Assembly: GCA_025769875.1 (NCBI GenBank)
Contig: JAGFNK010000444.1
Coordinates: 1 to 42,773 of the forward strand
DNA: 42,773 bases
Direction of reading: 5' to 3'
DNA from: Russula earlei
Lineage: Eukaryota; Basidiomycota; Agaricomycetes; Russulales; Russulaceae
Shown here one piece after another: positions 11,802 to 22,056 of this stretch. The notes under the pieces are model-generated. The model saw nothing but the letters and a program-made list of their open reading frames with translations. It ran no database searches and was not told where the DNA came from. The number at the start of each line of letters is the position of its first letter. Within the stretch, counting starts at the first letter, position 1. Position numbers and translations under genes: made by a program.

Positions 11802-12692
11802 GCCGACTCGAACGCCCACAAGTAAAATCGGCCTAGGTAGTTGTCTAATTGACCAGGTTCTCGGGGTTGCTACGAGGTATATGAGGAAAGGCCGTCACCA
11901 GCAGAGTAGCGTGATCCGATACATTTTTCATTACGGTTTTCAACGAAAGGAAGGAACAGCTCCTGCTGGGGAGATGATCTGACTGATGCAAACCAGGCGT
12001 TGGTGGAGTCGCGGTCCGATGTCAGGCTCAGATGAGGATTCGGAAATGCCAAAGTCACCAAGCCTTGAAAACTTGACCACATGGCACAGCGTCTTACAAA
12101 GGTGCGGCGTAACGGGGATCTCAAAATCGTGGCAAAGAACTCACTTTTCATGGCCCTGTCATGTCAGCGTCACTGGCCGATGACAGGATGAAACGAACAG
12201 TCATGCCATCATGTCAACTCGACTCCTTTCCGCGTACTGGTAGTTCACCAAGATTCTCTCCTCATATGTCGCTGTGTTGGTCATGCCCGTCTTCCGTCTT
12301 CCACACCCACTTCGTCATGCTTTACACGACTCCCGGGATTCCCATACGGGAACATTAACGCCAAAAAAGAATTGAAATGCCTCACTGGCCACCCGGAACG
12401 GGCGCCGGGGTTGCCCCGAACGCGTTCAGACAGACAAGGGCAAGCCTAGGAGCGGGCCTAGCCTGATCAACATGGCTGGGGTTAAACAGGGGAAGAACGA
12501 ATATACCGGTTCGGCTGGGCGGTTTCGGTTGGCGGCGTTGTCAAGGAGAGTACTGTATCGCTTGGTGAAGTCTTTTGCCCACCACACGCGATGCTTACAC
12601 ACACGAATTGGAATGACGGCGCCCTCCCCAGGAACACATCGTCCAATCCAATCGTAGTCACCACGGCGTACAGAAAATACTGCATCCCTCCC
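11802..12692. other. Intergenic region between trehalase and ALDH
   Basis: No gene supported. It holds the trehalase 3' flank and the ALDH promoter. Open frames here are short and without motifs. Confidence 0.6.
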
Positions 12693-12700
12693 TATAAAAA
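12693..12700 (+). promoter_or_regulatory. TATA box of the ALDH gene
   Basis: TATAAAAA lies 66 bp upstream of the ATG at 12759, with a pyrimidine-rich stretch (ccctcc) just before it. The distance and context suit a basidiomycete core promoter with a short 5' UTR. Confidence 0.6.
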
Positions 12701-12758
12701 AGGCCAATAGGAATGGACGACCCTCCACATCCAACATCCCAACGATTCACATAGCAGC

Positions 12759-14561
12759 ATGGAGGACGTCCCCTTTGCGCCCCTTCTTATCGACGGCGAG
12801 CGGCGTCCCGCGAGTACAGGCGCGACCTTCTCTGTACACAGTCCGTACACCGGTGACCTCGCCTCAACCGCTGCGGCAGCGTCCTCGGATGACTGTCGCG
12901 CTGCCATCCAAGCCGCGCAGCGAGCGTTCCCTACATGGGAGGCCACGCCGTACGCGACGCGCCAGGAGATTCTGTTCCGTGCCGCGGCCACGATTGCGTC
13001 CGAAGAATGGCAGAGGAAGGCCGCCCGTTGGATGCGCGCGGAGATAGCGATGCCGCAAGAGCACATCCAGTTTAATTTCATGGCTGGCCCCATGTTGCTC
13101 AAGGGCATCGCATGCATGGTAAACGAGTTGAAGGGCGAGACATTCCCGAGCGTGATCCCAGGCGGACAAGTTTTTGTTCAGAGGCGAGCGCAGGGGGTGA
13201 TGTACGTCCGTGGCACACGGTCATTGTTGCGGAGGACTCATCGAGATGGCAGCTACTCCGTTGTCCCGTGGAATGCTCCAATTCCACTTGTCCTTACTGC
13301 CGTGGCCGTTCCCCTCGTCTGCGGCAACACCGGTCGTGGTCCGGCCTTCGGAATATTGCCCTTATACCACAGCCCTCATCGTGGATGCCCTGCATGATGT
13401 CAGTGAACGAGACGTCCAGAATGTGTGATTGTTCTGATATCGATGACAGGCTGGTCTCCCCGCAGGCGTTGTGAATTTTGTGCCCATGTCCGTGCAGAGT
13501 ACGCCTGCTCTGACTGCGGAAATCATCGCGCATACGGCAGTCCGGAAAGTTACGGTGCGTAACCCCGGCTGCTCTTCCCCTTGATAATGGGTTTTTGACA
13601 CGAGCTATCGACAAGTTCACTGGATCTGACCGTGTCGGCAGGATACTCGCGATTGAGGCGGCCAAACATCTCAAGCCGTGCGTCTTGGAGCTGGGTGGCA
13701 AGGCGCCCTCGGTTGTTCGTCGTGCCGCTATCGTTTCCTTTCTGCCGTGCTGACGTTCGGCCTGCGGCGTAGGTCCTCGCGGACGCTGACATTGAGCAAG
13801 CCTCGCGGGCTATCGTGTCCGGCGGATTCTTCTACTCTGGTCAGATCTGCATGGCTACAGAGCGTGTCATTGTGCAGCGATCGGTCCTGGAACCCCTCGT
13901 TTCCGCGATCAAATCGCACCTCAGCACCCTCACCGTCGGCGATCCAGAGCATTCGAACCTGTCGGCGCTCTTTTCGGAGCGCAGCGCAGATGGCATCGTC
14001 GCGATGATCAAAGAAGCCAAGGATGCGGGCGCGGAAGTACTCCTTGGTGACGCGGAGAAGGCCGGTCCCGCGCTGCTGAAGCCCCACATCCTCCTTGGGG
14101 TCAAGCGTGAGACAAGACTGTGGCAGCGCGAGTCGTTTGGGCCCGTGCTCGTCGTGGCCGTGGTCGACAGTGTGGATGAAGCCATCGAACTCGCAAACGC
14201 GTCCGAATACTCGTTGGTCGCTGCGCTCTGGACGAGGGACGTGTACAATGCGATGGACATAGCGCGGCGCATCCATTCAGGTGCGTGGCTCTGCTGACCG
14301 CCCCGCCGCTTGGTCGCCTCCGCCTATCCCATTTTTTTCTATGGCAGGCTCGGTGAACATCAACGGCTCGACGATCCACGCTGAAGGCACGCTCGGGCTT
14401 TCTGGGCTTGGGTATGCTCGAAATCCTGCCGAATAGCTTCCTGGCTGACGAAGGATCACAGAGGGTCGAGTGGCTACGGCAGGTTCGATGTCAACAACTT
14501 CACAGACAAGCGCGTGATCACATTGCATCCTCCAATTGCCAACTATGCGTTTGGTTTGTGA
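12759..14561 (+). CDS. Aldehyde dehydrogenase (NAD(P)+-dependent, ALDH superfamily)
   Basis: Oxidises an aldehyde to the carboxylic acid. The N-terminus ([13 protein letters not shown]) and the motifs [23 protein letters not shown] (general-base Glu) and [10 protein letters not shown] (catalytic Cys) are diagnostic, followed by ESFGPVL near the C-terminus. It ends ANYAFGL-TGA at 14561. Introns are placed before YSVVPWN, before [10 protein letters not shown], before FTGSDR, before VLADADI, before GSVNING and before GGSSGYG; all have GT-AG ends. Within [14 protein letters not shown] the frame shifts by one at a GG (13332-13333), most simply an extra G. The sequence resembles fungal ALDHs annotated as vanillin or salicylaldehyde dehydrogenases, but the substrate cannot be assigned. 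No signal peptide is visible, so it is probably cytosolic. Confidence 0.9.
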
Positions 14562-14808
14562 AGGAGAACCTCTAGATATGCGCGTATGAAGGTGTGATAT
14601 GGGTAATGCCGTGCCGTGTGGGACGGCGTGATGAGAGGAAGTTTAGTAGAGACGATGATAATAGGAGACACGTCAGAACGGTTTATTTACGCTATGTCAC
14701 GTCGCCTCTGGACTCAATTATCTAGCTACAATACATCATCTTGATCGACATCATCCATCGATGTGGAGTTCTGGTGAGTATGCACTTGGCAGTCCCATCA
14801 CCCTCGAG

Positions 14809-15321
14809 TCACATGTTGGTCCTGTGCACCCCCACCAGCGGCGCATTCGACATCGCGACATCGCGACGATCACTACAGCCCATCTCTCCGTCTCCCTCCG
14901 CTCCCGGTTCCTCCATTTCTGGCAGAGCGGAGGACGAGTGCGGAGAGGAAGGTTTGCGAGAATGCGCTCGGAACAGGGAGAGGAGGGACGAATGGCCCTT
15001 CTTCGCCCACCCAGCACCGCCCTGCCCCGCAGGAGGGAGGGTTGCGGTCGTATATGAGGATGGCGTTGTTCCGAGAGGCTGGGGAGGCGCCGATAAAGAC
15101 TTGAGTGTAGGTGGTTTCTTGGAAGGGGGCAGAAGGGGGGCGGTTATGGGGGATGCCTGGGGAAGGCCGAACCTGGACTGCAGCGTGGACAGTGCCGCAG
15201 CGTAGTCTTTCTGTGACTTTGGTCGCTTGGTCGCGTCCGCCTTTGAAGGGTTGAAGGAAGACGAGGTGGTGTTGGCGGTGAGAAGAGAGGCAGTTGAAGC
15301 CAACGGATTCAAATCAGACAT
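14809..15321 (-). CDS. Small Ser/Pro-rich protein of unknown function (170 aa)
   Basis: An uninterrupted 170-codon frame from ATG 15321 (MSDLNPLASTASLL) to TGA 14809. The N-terminal half has a basic conserved-looking block (ATKRPKSQKDYAAALSTLQS). The remainder is Ser/Pro-rich with a short LLSLFRAHSRK segment and an acidic EMEEPGAEGDGE stretch. It shows no signal peptide, membrane segment or known domain. I believe similar short proteins occur in other Agaricomycetes, but that is recollection, not a search. It is convergent with ALDH (248 bp between stops). It is probably intrinsically disordered. The frame is open in a GC-rich region, so a chance ORF is not fully excluded. Confidence 0.6.
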   Translation of the reverse strand: MSDLNPLASTASLLTANTTSSSFNPSKADATKRPKSQKDYAAALSTLQSRFGLPQASPITAPLLPPSKKPPTLKSLSAPPQPLGTTPSSYTTATLPPAGQGGAGWAKKGHSSLLSLFRAHSRKPSSPHSSSALPEMEEPGAEGDGEMGCSDRRDVAMSNAPLVGVHRTNM

Positions 15322-15496
15322 CTCTTCCGGCGTTGAAGAGACACAACTGGGCAATGTGAGGTGGATCCATTGTCCTGTCCATTGAATTTATTAGGCGTAA
15401 CTGCGGACACTGCAATGAGTCACTGTCATGTGGATCTCGAGCGCCACGAGCACAGCGGACACAAAAAAGGCAGGCATGGATGGATACAGGGAGAAG

Positions 15497-15501
15497 AAAA
15501 A
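15497..15501 (-). terminator. RNA polymerase III terminator of the tRNA gene
   Basis: A run of five T on the tRNA strand begins two bases after the discriminator base. This is the standard Pol III stop signal. Confidence 0.75.
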
Positions 15502-15502
15502 T

Positions 15503-15592
15503 TGACAACAGTGGGATTCGAACCCACGCCCTTTCGGACTGGATGAGGAATAACCTGATTCCAGCGCCTTAGACCGCTCGGCCATAGTTGCC
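15503..15592 (-). tRNA. trnL-CAG: tRNA-Leu(CAG) with short intron
   Basis: On the minus strand the gene starts GGCAACT and has box A (TGGCCGAGCGG) and box B (GGTTCGAATCC). The anticodon stem CTGGA/TCCAG encloses a loop with anticodon CAG, plus about 9 nt consistent with a canonical intron after position 37. A long variable arm makes it type II, consistent with Leu. The acceptor stem GGCAACT/TGTTGTC pairs with one G-U and one terminal T-T mismatch. The discriminator is A. Confidence 0.92.
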
Positions 15593-15836
15593 ATACCTGA
15601 AGACTGAGTTTGAAGCTCATGTGACAGGGAGCCTCGCTGCTCTTGTTCCAAGTGTGTCACAAAAGGCAAACTCGTCCTCCTCCTTGGCCATCCTTCATTA
15701 CCTCGCGCATATAACACAGTAGACATAAAATCGTGCCGTGGGGTCAAGTCAATAGGTAAAATTACGATCATCCTTCCATTCAGCTCGATGAACACGACAA
15801 ACAGGTGGAAAGCATCCTCAATAACAAGTAACAACT

Positions 15837-18130
15837 ATGCAGCCCAACCGGCTTGGACTTGGTCTGCGTCCTCCTCTGCCGTCGTACGGGCAAGGCCCCT
15901 CAATTTCGGCTCTTGCACAGCAGCAGCAAATGCATCTTCAGAGCTTTGTGCCGCCACAAGCTCAGAAGCAAATCTCTCTCTTTGTTGGCTCAATATCAGG
16001 TGGAATCACCGATGGTTTCCTTAATGACCTCCTTTCCGTCAGCGCTTTCATTCGCGTCTTTAATCAGTTGCTCATAGCTGAATGCAACAGGCTTGTGGAA
16101 ATGTCAAATCCTTCAAGCGCTTGATCACACCTGCAAATAAACCTCAAGGCTTTGGATTTGCAGAGTTTGAGGATCCGGACGGTGCGCTGCGAGCAATGGC
16201 ACTTTTAAATAATGTTGAACTGCCTGCCTTGGAGGACGGCTGTGTAAACAAGAAATTACTGGTGCGTCTTCGTGGTTGTTTTGTGTCGTCAGTCGTGTAA
16301 TATCATTGCTCAGATCAAAGCGGATGAAAAGACCAAGATGTTCCTTGATGCATATCAAGCCCAGCGAATGCAAACAAACGTGCGTCGTCACCACACTTCC
16401 GACTTGACAATTCCACGTTGCAGCCCATAAGGCGCACATACGAGTCCGGGGCAGTTTTCGGACGTGTGTGCGCCATAAGGGCTTTAGCGCGTCCCTACCA
16501 GTCTGTTACCGTTTATCGCTCTAACCCTGTAATCTGTAACAGGCAGACGACGAGGCAACCCAAAAGGCCAAGTCCCGGGTGCATAAACTCATCAATGACA
16601 TCAACCGCGAATCGCAAGAGGCTGCCAATAATGGCTTACTAGACAAAGAGCGTTTCGTAATTCCGCCCCACCTTCACGACCTCCAAGAAGCCGACCTCCC
16701 AGAAACTCAACGTGGGCTCGTCATCTCTGAGATTGCTCAATTTCGTGAGCGTGCTGCCAAGCGTGAGCGTGAGAAATTACGCGATGTCCGCGCAGCCGTA
16801 CCAAACCTTAGCGCCGGCAGCCTCTCCAAGTGGCCCCAAAGTTCGGGAATGGGGCAAGGCACAGGGGGCCGCCGAGACACGCGGACCTGCACCGCTTGGT
16901 CAAGACCCTCAACAGGGTTTCTCCAAACCTGTTGGATTCGTCAAGGCGGGAAGCCGCGAGCGCGATGACGAGCGCCAGCTTCCTGGTAAGGCAGCAAAAA
17001 CGGACGAAGAACTTGAGCAAGAACGAAAGGAGGCAAGGAGACGTGATGAAGAGAATTCGTTCAGAGACGTACGGTTCACCGTGATCATATCGAGCCCCGT
17101 CTCACGTGTCTTTGTTTGACGTAGCGCGAACGTCGTTATGAGCCTCGCGAGCGTAATCGTATCCAAGCTCTCGAGCGTGCCATTGCCCGTGACCGTGCCA
17201 CCCGTGAAGCTGAAGAACGGGATCGCACAGAGATGCGCGCCCGGCTCGACATTTGGGACGATGACGAGTCCGACGAGCTCTTTTACACCGACCGCGTACG
17301 CTGGCGTGCTCAGCGGGCCCGACGCGTCTCTGCAGAGGAATCCGCGGACAACGAAATGCGTGCTTATGAAGCACGTGAGGCCGAGAACTTGCGACGCGAG
17401 AGCGAGGCATTTCTTGCACGACAGATGGACGAGCTGCAGGCGCTGGCAGAGGAGCAACGCAAAGCTGGCATGCTCCTCGACGATGGTGCTCCAGTCAGAC
17501 TCAATGTTTCTCTCGCACAGGCGGCTCCTAAGGCGGACACCGCCCCCTCAAAGGAGAAAGCACCAGCGCCGGCTGTGTTTGGTGCAGAGGATGAGGAGGA
17601 GGAGGCAACGCGGAAGCGCAAGGCACCACTCCAACTACTTGACTTTAGTGCAGCGAATGACAGCGAGAAGGCCAAAGAGCGTTTGGAACACATAAAAGCT
17701 TCTGTGCCTAGCGAACGGGAGATGTTATTCAGGGCTAAGGTCAGGTGGGACGCAGTCACCGAGGTGCGCTAGATCGATCAGATGCAACTATCCAACTCCT
17801 TGATTTCGGTATCATAGCAACTGATTGACCGCAAGCTGGAGCCGCTCGTTAAAAAGTTGATGGTGAAGTACCTCGGCGAGCTCGATGACGACGTTGTTAT
17901 GTACGTCATTGAACACCTCAAAGACCACAAGAGCCCAGCCAAACTCGTGGAGGGTCTTGAACCAGTACGTATAATATATTCCTCCTAAACTCCTGTTAGC
18001 TGACGTGGATTCCCAGGTTCTTGATGAAGAAGCCATCGAGTTTACAATTGCCGTGTGGCGGCAAGTAATTTTTGAGAGTATGGCATATGGCGAGGGCTTA
18101 CATACAGAGCGAATGATGGCCGATGGGTAG
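15837..18130 (+). CDS. RBM25-like splicing factor (RRM + Arg/Glu-rich + PWI)
   Basis: Nuclear RNA-binding protein related to metazoan RBM25 (yeast Snu71 is the distant relative), a U1 snRNP-associated alternative-splicing regulator. ATG 15837 starts a Gln/Pro-rich leader. An RRM follows (RNP2-like LFVGSI, RNP1-like GFGFAEF), joined across an intron ending before ACGNVKSF, then KLLIKADEKTK. The middle is strongly charged and coiled-coil-like (REREKLRDVR, EERDRTEMRARLDIWDDDE). The C-terminus is a PWI domain from about EREMLFRAKVRWDAV through KLEPLVKKLMVKYLGEL, ending in RMMADG-TAG at 18130. Introns have GT-AG ends. The frame shifts by one between NLSAG and SGPKVREWG (16800-16840, perhaps an extra G at 16816-16817), which needs checking before calling damage. 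Confidence 0.9.
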
Positions 18131-18740
18131 TGAGCAGGATCGTGGCCGGGGCAGGTGCGTTTCCTGTGAGACCTCCCTACTTGGATGAGCAGTGCACGGA
18201 CGAGAGTGGGTGGTTTGTTGGGAGTGTGGCCTAGGCTCAAATGACATACGGATGACTGCGTAAGTGACCTCTTCGTTCCGCTGCCACCGTGTAAAAATGA
18301 TTCCACTACCGCTTTTATCTCTTGATATCTGAATCGCTCTTCTAAACCCACTGCCGACGCGAGCATCCGTACACGTGAGGTTGGACATCGCTGAGTGACG
18401 TCGTTTTTCTTTGTTTTGCCGAGAGCCCATTGATCGCCCGTGCTACCACCGCCCTGGTGCATGGGGTGTGGTCCATAGGCTCTCTCCTGACGTGTTCTCA
18501 ACACCTGCGGACAACAGTCCTAAGATGGTATGATCTCCCACTTTCCCTCTGGGTGAGTGCCTCCTAGTTGTCCCTGCGACTACGTCATTGTCTGGCTCCT
18601 TGGCCAAAATAATAAATTATCCATATGCACCATTCGTCTTCTGAGCGACGTCTCGAGCCATACAAGAACGCAGACTTTTCACTCTTCCTCGACACGGAGC
18701 CTGGGGTGCGGCTCCGTGAATGCTTCGTCGTTATCTTCCA
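18131..18740. other. Intergenic, no supported gene
   Basis: Between RBM25-like and the P450 A promoter block. Open frames are short and lack motifs. It presumably contains the RBM25 3' UTR. Confidence 0.55.
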
Positions 18741-19210
18741 TATTAAGGGACCTATTCGCAACCCCAGCGATGCCAACCACGGTTGACCACGAGCAGGAAA
18801 TTCCGTTCATAAAAGGGATGGACCGAAAAGTCTTGTCCACGCAGTGAAGGTGATGTCCAAAGCGCCCTGAAGTATGGTCACAGACTTCGCGGCTTTCTTG
18901 CAACAAGAGGGGACCGATAGCGTGCGGCGTGCGAATAGTTATCAACCAACGCGCAATGTACGAACCGAGGCCATTCCAGTTCCCGACACGCTTGCGAGCC
19001 GAATGAATGTCATATGGTTGAACCTGCCATTTTCATCACATTTTTGAAGTGGATATGTCATTTGCCAAGAGGTAACGAGGGCCATAAAAGCACCGCTCTC
19101 TCCCTCCCTCCGCCCCAGACAAATCCTAACACAGGGACATCGGGTTAGGTATGATGCTTCTTGTCTCAAGTCGATATTCTAACCATGATCTGAATTTCTT
19201 TTAGTCTTTC
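18740..19210 (+). repeat. Duplicated P450 upstream region, copy A
   Basis: This block aligns with 21608-22056 upstream of P450 B. An example is the 27-base run at 18956-18982, identical to 21821-21847, which ends in the shared motif gaggccattccagttcccga. Also shared are a TATA box (cataaaag, 19083-19090), the CCAAG-rich region before it, and a 56-bp putative 5' UTR intron (19149-19204, gtatga...tttag) ending six bases before the ATG. Conserved non-coding sequence implies that the tandem duplication carried its promoter. Confidence 0.8.
19083..19090 (+). promoter_or_regulatory. TATA box of P450 A
   Basis: cataaaag lies 128 bp before ATG 19211, in the same place as tataaaag in copy B (121 bp before its ATG). 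The 56-bp 5' UTR intron lies between. Confidence 0.6.
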
Positions 19211-21273
19211 ATGGCATACACCATCCTTGCCAACGTGGTGAAATGCATTTATTGGTTGCGCGGTTCCCTCGATGCATCGGCCTATGCGTTTTTAGTTCCT
19301 CCAGCGGGAACCCTCTCTGCAATGGATGTCGTGATTCCCAAGTTGATCGTTTCACGACCCTTGAGAGTGCCCACCGTCAGGGAAATCTGGGAGGAGAGGA
19401 ATCTGACGGCGGCCATATTACTCGGTTTATTACTCATTCTTGTCATTCGCTATATCAGAAGTCCCTGGAGAAAAATTCCTCCCAGCCCTTGGCGTCTACC
19501 GATCATCGGAAATGCCCTACTGTTAATGGATAAATCATGGCTACTTTTCGAGAGATTGCAAGGAACGTTTCGGTGAGTCCTTGATTGTGTCCGCTCGTGT
19601 GGATGCTAAGAGTTCGCGCACGATGCAGGAGAAGTCATGTATCTTGATGCGGCTGGACAACCCACGATCGTGCTCAACAGCCTCAAATCCTCTTTCGAAC
19701 TCCTAGAGCGACGCGCAATCACCTATTCTGATCGACCTCGACTGATCATGGCTCAGGAGATCCTCAATAATGGTCTACTGTTCGCGTTGATGAGTTACGG
19801 GGAGCGGTGGGTGTCTTTGTGGTTACAATGATGAGATCAAGTGCCCATGTCTTCGTACAGTTGGCGTCGCATGCGCCGTGCCGCCCACGACGCTTTGAGC
19901 AAGAGGGTACTCCAAAACTATCATCCTAATCAGACGAAGGAGGCAACTATATTGGTTTCATCACTCCTAACGCCATCTGCTAGTCTGAATCCAGATAAGC
20001 AATTTCAACGGTTTGGAGCCTCTACAATCATGTCCATAGTATACGACCATCCAACAATCATTTCAGAACACGATGAGACTATCAAAGGCATTGAAGCATA
20101 CAACGAACGTGTCGCCCACGCTGCGGTACCGGGTTCCTATCTGGTGGATGTGTTCCCTTGGATGATACGCATCCCTGAAAGGTCTGGCTTTCCTTTCGCT
20201 TTCTCACTGTGCATCCCTGATGGGCAATCAACAAGGTTCGCAAAATGGAAGCGAGAAGGCTCACGACATTTTCACAAAGATTGTGCCATGTTCAGCGGCC
20301 TTCTTGATCGTGTCCGAGTCGACCTTGTATGTACTTAACCTTAACTTAACTTGCATCTGGAGCTCAATCAACAAATATAACAGGTCAACGGTAGGAACCG
20401 ACCAAGTTTCAGCGCGACTCTGTTACAGAACACCGATCACTATCGCCTCAGCGAACTTGAAATGGCGTTTCTCGCTGGACAGTTGTAGTAAGTCGATGTA
20501 TTTCCTATTATCGTACACGTGAAGACTATGATGGTTCGTAGTGCTGCTGGCACCGAGACGACAATTACAACGCTTAGCTGGTGGGCGCTTGCCATGATTG
20601 CCTTCCCCGAAGTGCAGCGCAAAGCACAAGCCGAACTAGATGCTGTCGTCGGCCGCGATCGTCTCCCAACCTTTGCAGACGCTCCTCATCTTCCATACTT
20701 GGGCGCTGTCATCAGAGAAATCCTTCGATGGCGCCCTGCCTTACCGCTTGGGGTAGCTCACGCTGCGAGCGAAGACGACTGGTACGAGGGTATGTTCATC
20801 CCAAAGGGCTCGATCTGCATACCAAATGCCTGGCATTGTAATCACGACCGAGCGGTATTTGGCGAAGACGCTGATGAATTCCGACCTGAGCGGTATTTGG
20901 ACGAGCAAGGTGAATTGCTATCTAGCCCCGTAGAAACCATTCAGGCGGGACACGTCGCGTTTGGGTTTGGGCGACGGATCTGCGTTGGGAAGGACATGGC
21001 TCTTGATTCGCTCTTCATATCGACAGCGCGGATACTGTGGGCCGCAAGACTGGAGCGTGTGCGCGACGAAATTGGGAAGCAAGTGCCGCTGGACACGGAC
21101 ACTCTCATAGATGTAGGCATCATCGCGTAAGTATTTGTTGTTCACAGAAGTCTCGCCCTGATCGATATGCTGTCGGTTGCAGTCGGCCAGCTCCGTACGA
21201 CTGCGTCGTCCGGCCACGGTTCACGGGGATGGAACCCATTCTTGCTGAGGAACGCAATCGTTACGAAGTTTAG
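19211..21273 (+). CDS. Cytochrome P450 monooxygenase, copy A
   Basis: Microsomal class II-type P450. ATG 19211 is followed by a hydrophobic anchor (LTAAILLGLLLILVIRYI) and the Pro-rich hinge PPSPWRLPIIGN. Later exons give YLDAAGQPT, YGERWRRMRRAAH (C-helix WxxxR), AAGTETTITTL (I-helix), EILR (ExxR), FRPERYL (PERF) and FGFGRRICVG (heme-binding Cys). It ends RNRYEV-TAG. Introns match those of copies B and C in position. Exon 1 has an extra T in a TTTT run (19545-19548) relative to both paralogues, shifting the last 10 codons before the first intron; without that T the exon matches B and C. This could be a base-call error or an inactivating change. The substrate is unknown; such agaric P450s are often annotated as O-methylsterigmatocystin oxidoreductase-like, which says little about function. 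Confidence 0.88.
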
Positions 21274-21607
21274 AATAGAAATGAATATTGTCCCTCGATG
21301 CCATGGCAGTGGCCCGTATTCGTAGCTGAAGTACAACAAATAGTCGACTTCATGCTCTTGAGAATGTATGCAACGAACGAAAAGTTTATCGTGATGCTCT
21401 CAACGGAAAGGTAGCATTGGCAAAACGAGTTCATGTTTCTACGTAGCCGTGGGGTCCTTGAACGAGTCACTCGTTCAAGACTGCTTTCTCTTGCTGACAG
21501 ATCACCCTTTTCGGTACTGGTCACATGATCTATCTCATAACTACCAGCTCTAAGTCGCACGTGACGGTGACACCTCTGTATGTTTCCGTGTAAACTTTTG
21601 GTTATTA

Positions 21608-22056
21608 TCAAGCGACCTATTGGCAACCTCAGGGATACCAACGGTTGTCCACGGGCAGCAAATGCCTTTCAGATAACGGTGGACCGAAATGTCTGATGTT
21701 CATACAGAAAGCGATATCTGAAGCGCCCCGAAGATTGGATGGTCACCGTCTCAGCGCCTCCTTGCAACAAGGGGGGACTGATGGCTTGTGGCCTGCAAAC
21801 ATTTATGAACCAACGCACAATGTACGAACCGAGGCCATTCCAGTTCCCGACAAGCATGCGAGCCGAATCGATGTTGTGTGGCTGAACCTGCCATACTTTG
21901 AATGGACATGCCATTGGCCAAGAGGTAACGAGGTTTATAAAAGGTCTTCCTCCTGACGCCCCAGATAAATCCTAACATAGAGACATCCGGTTAGGTATGA
22001 TACTTCTTGCCTCAAGTCGTTATTCTGATCATGGTGTGAGGTTTGTTTAGTCTTTC
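21608..22056 (+). repeat. Duplicated P450 upstream region, copy B
   Basis: Aligns with 18740-19210 with many substitutions but the same element order: the 27-base shared run at 21821-21847, TATA box (21936-21944, tataaaagg), and a 56-bp putative 5' UTR intron (21995-22050) with the same tail tttag|tctttc before the ATG. Confidence 0.8.
21936..21944 (+). promoter_or_regulatory. TATA box of P450 B
   Basis: tataaaagg lies 121 bp upstream of ATG 22057, positionally matching the TATA element of copy A. Confidence 0.65.

Noticed and set aside
13728..14276. Long minus-strand frame opposite ALDH
   Set aside because: It lies antisense to well-supported ALDH exons with conserved motifs; GC-rich coding DNA leaves such shadow frames open by chance.
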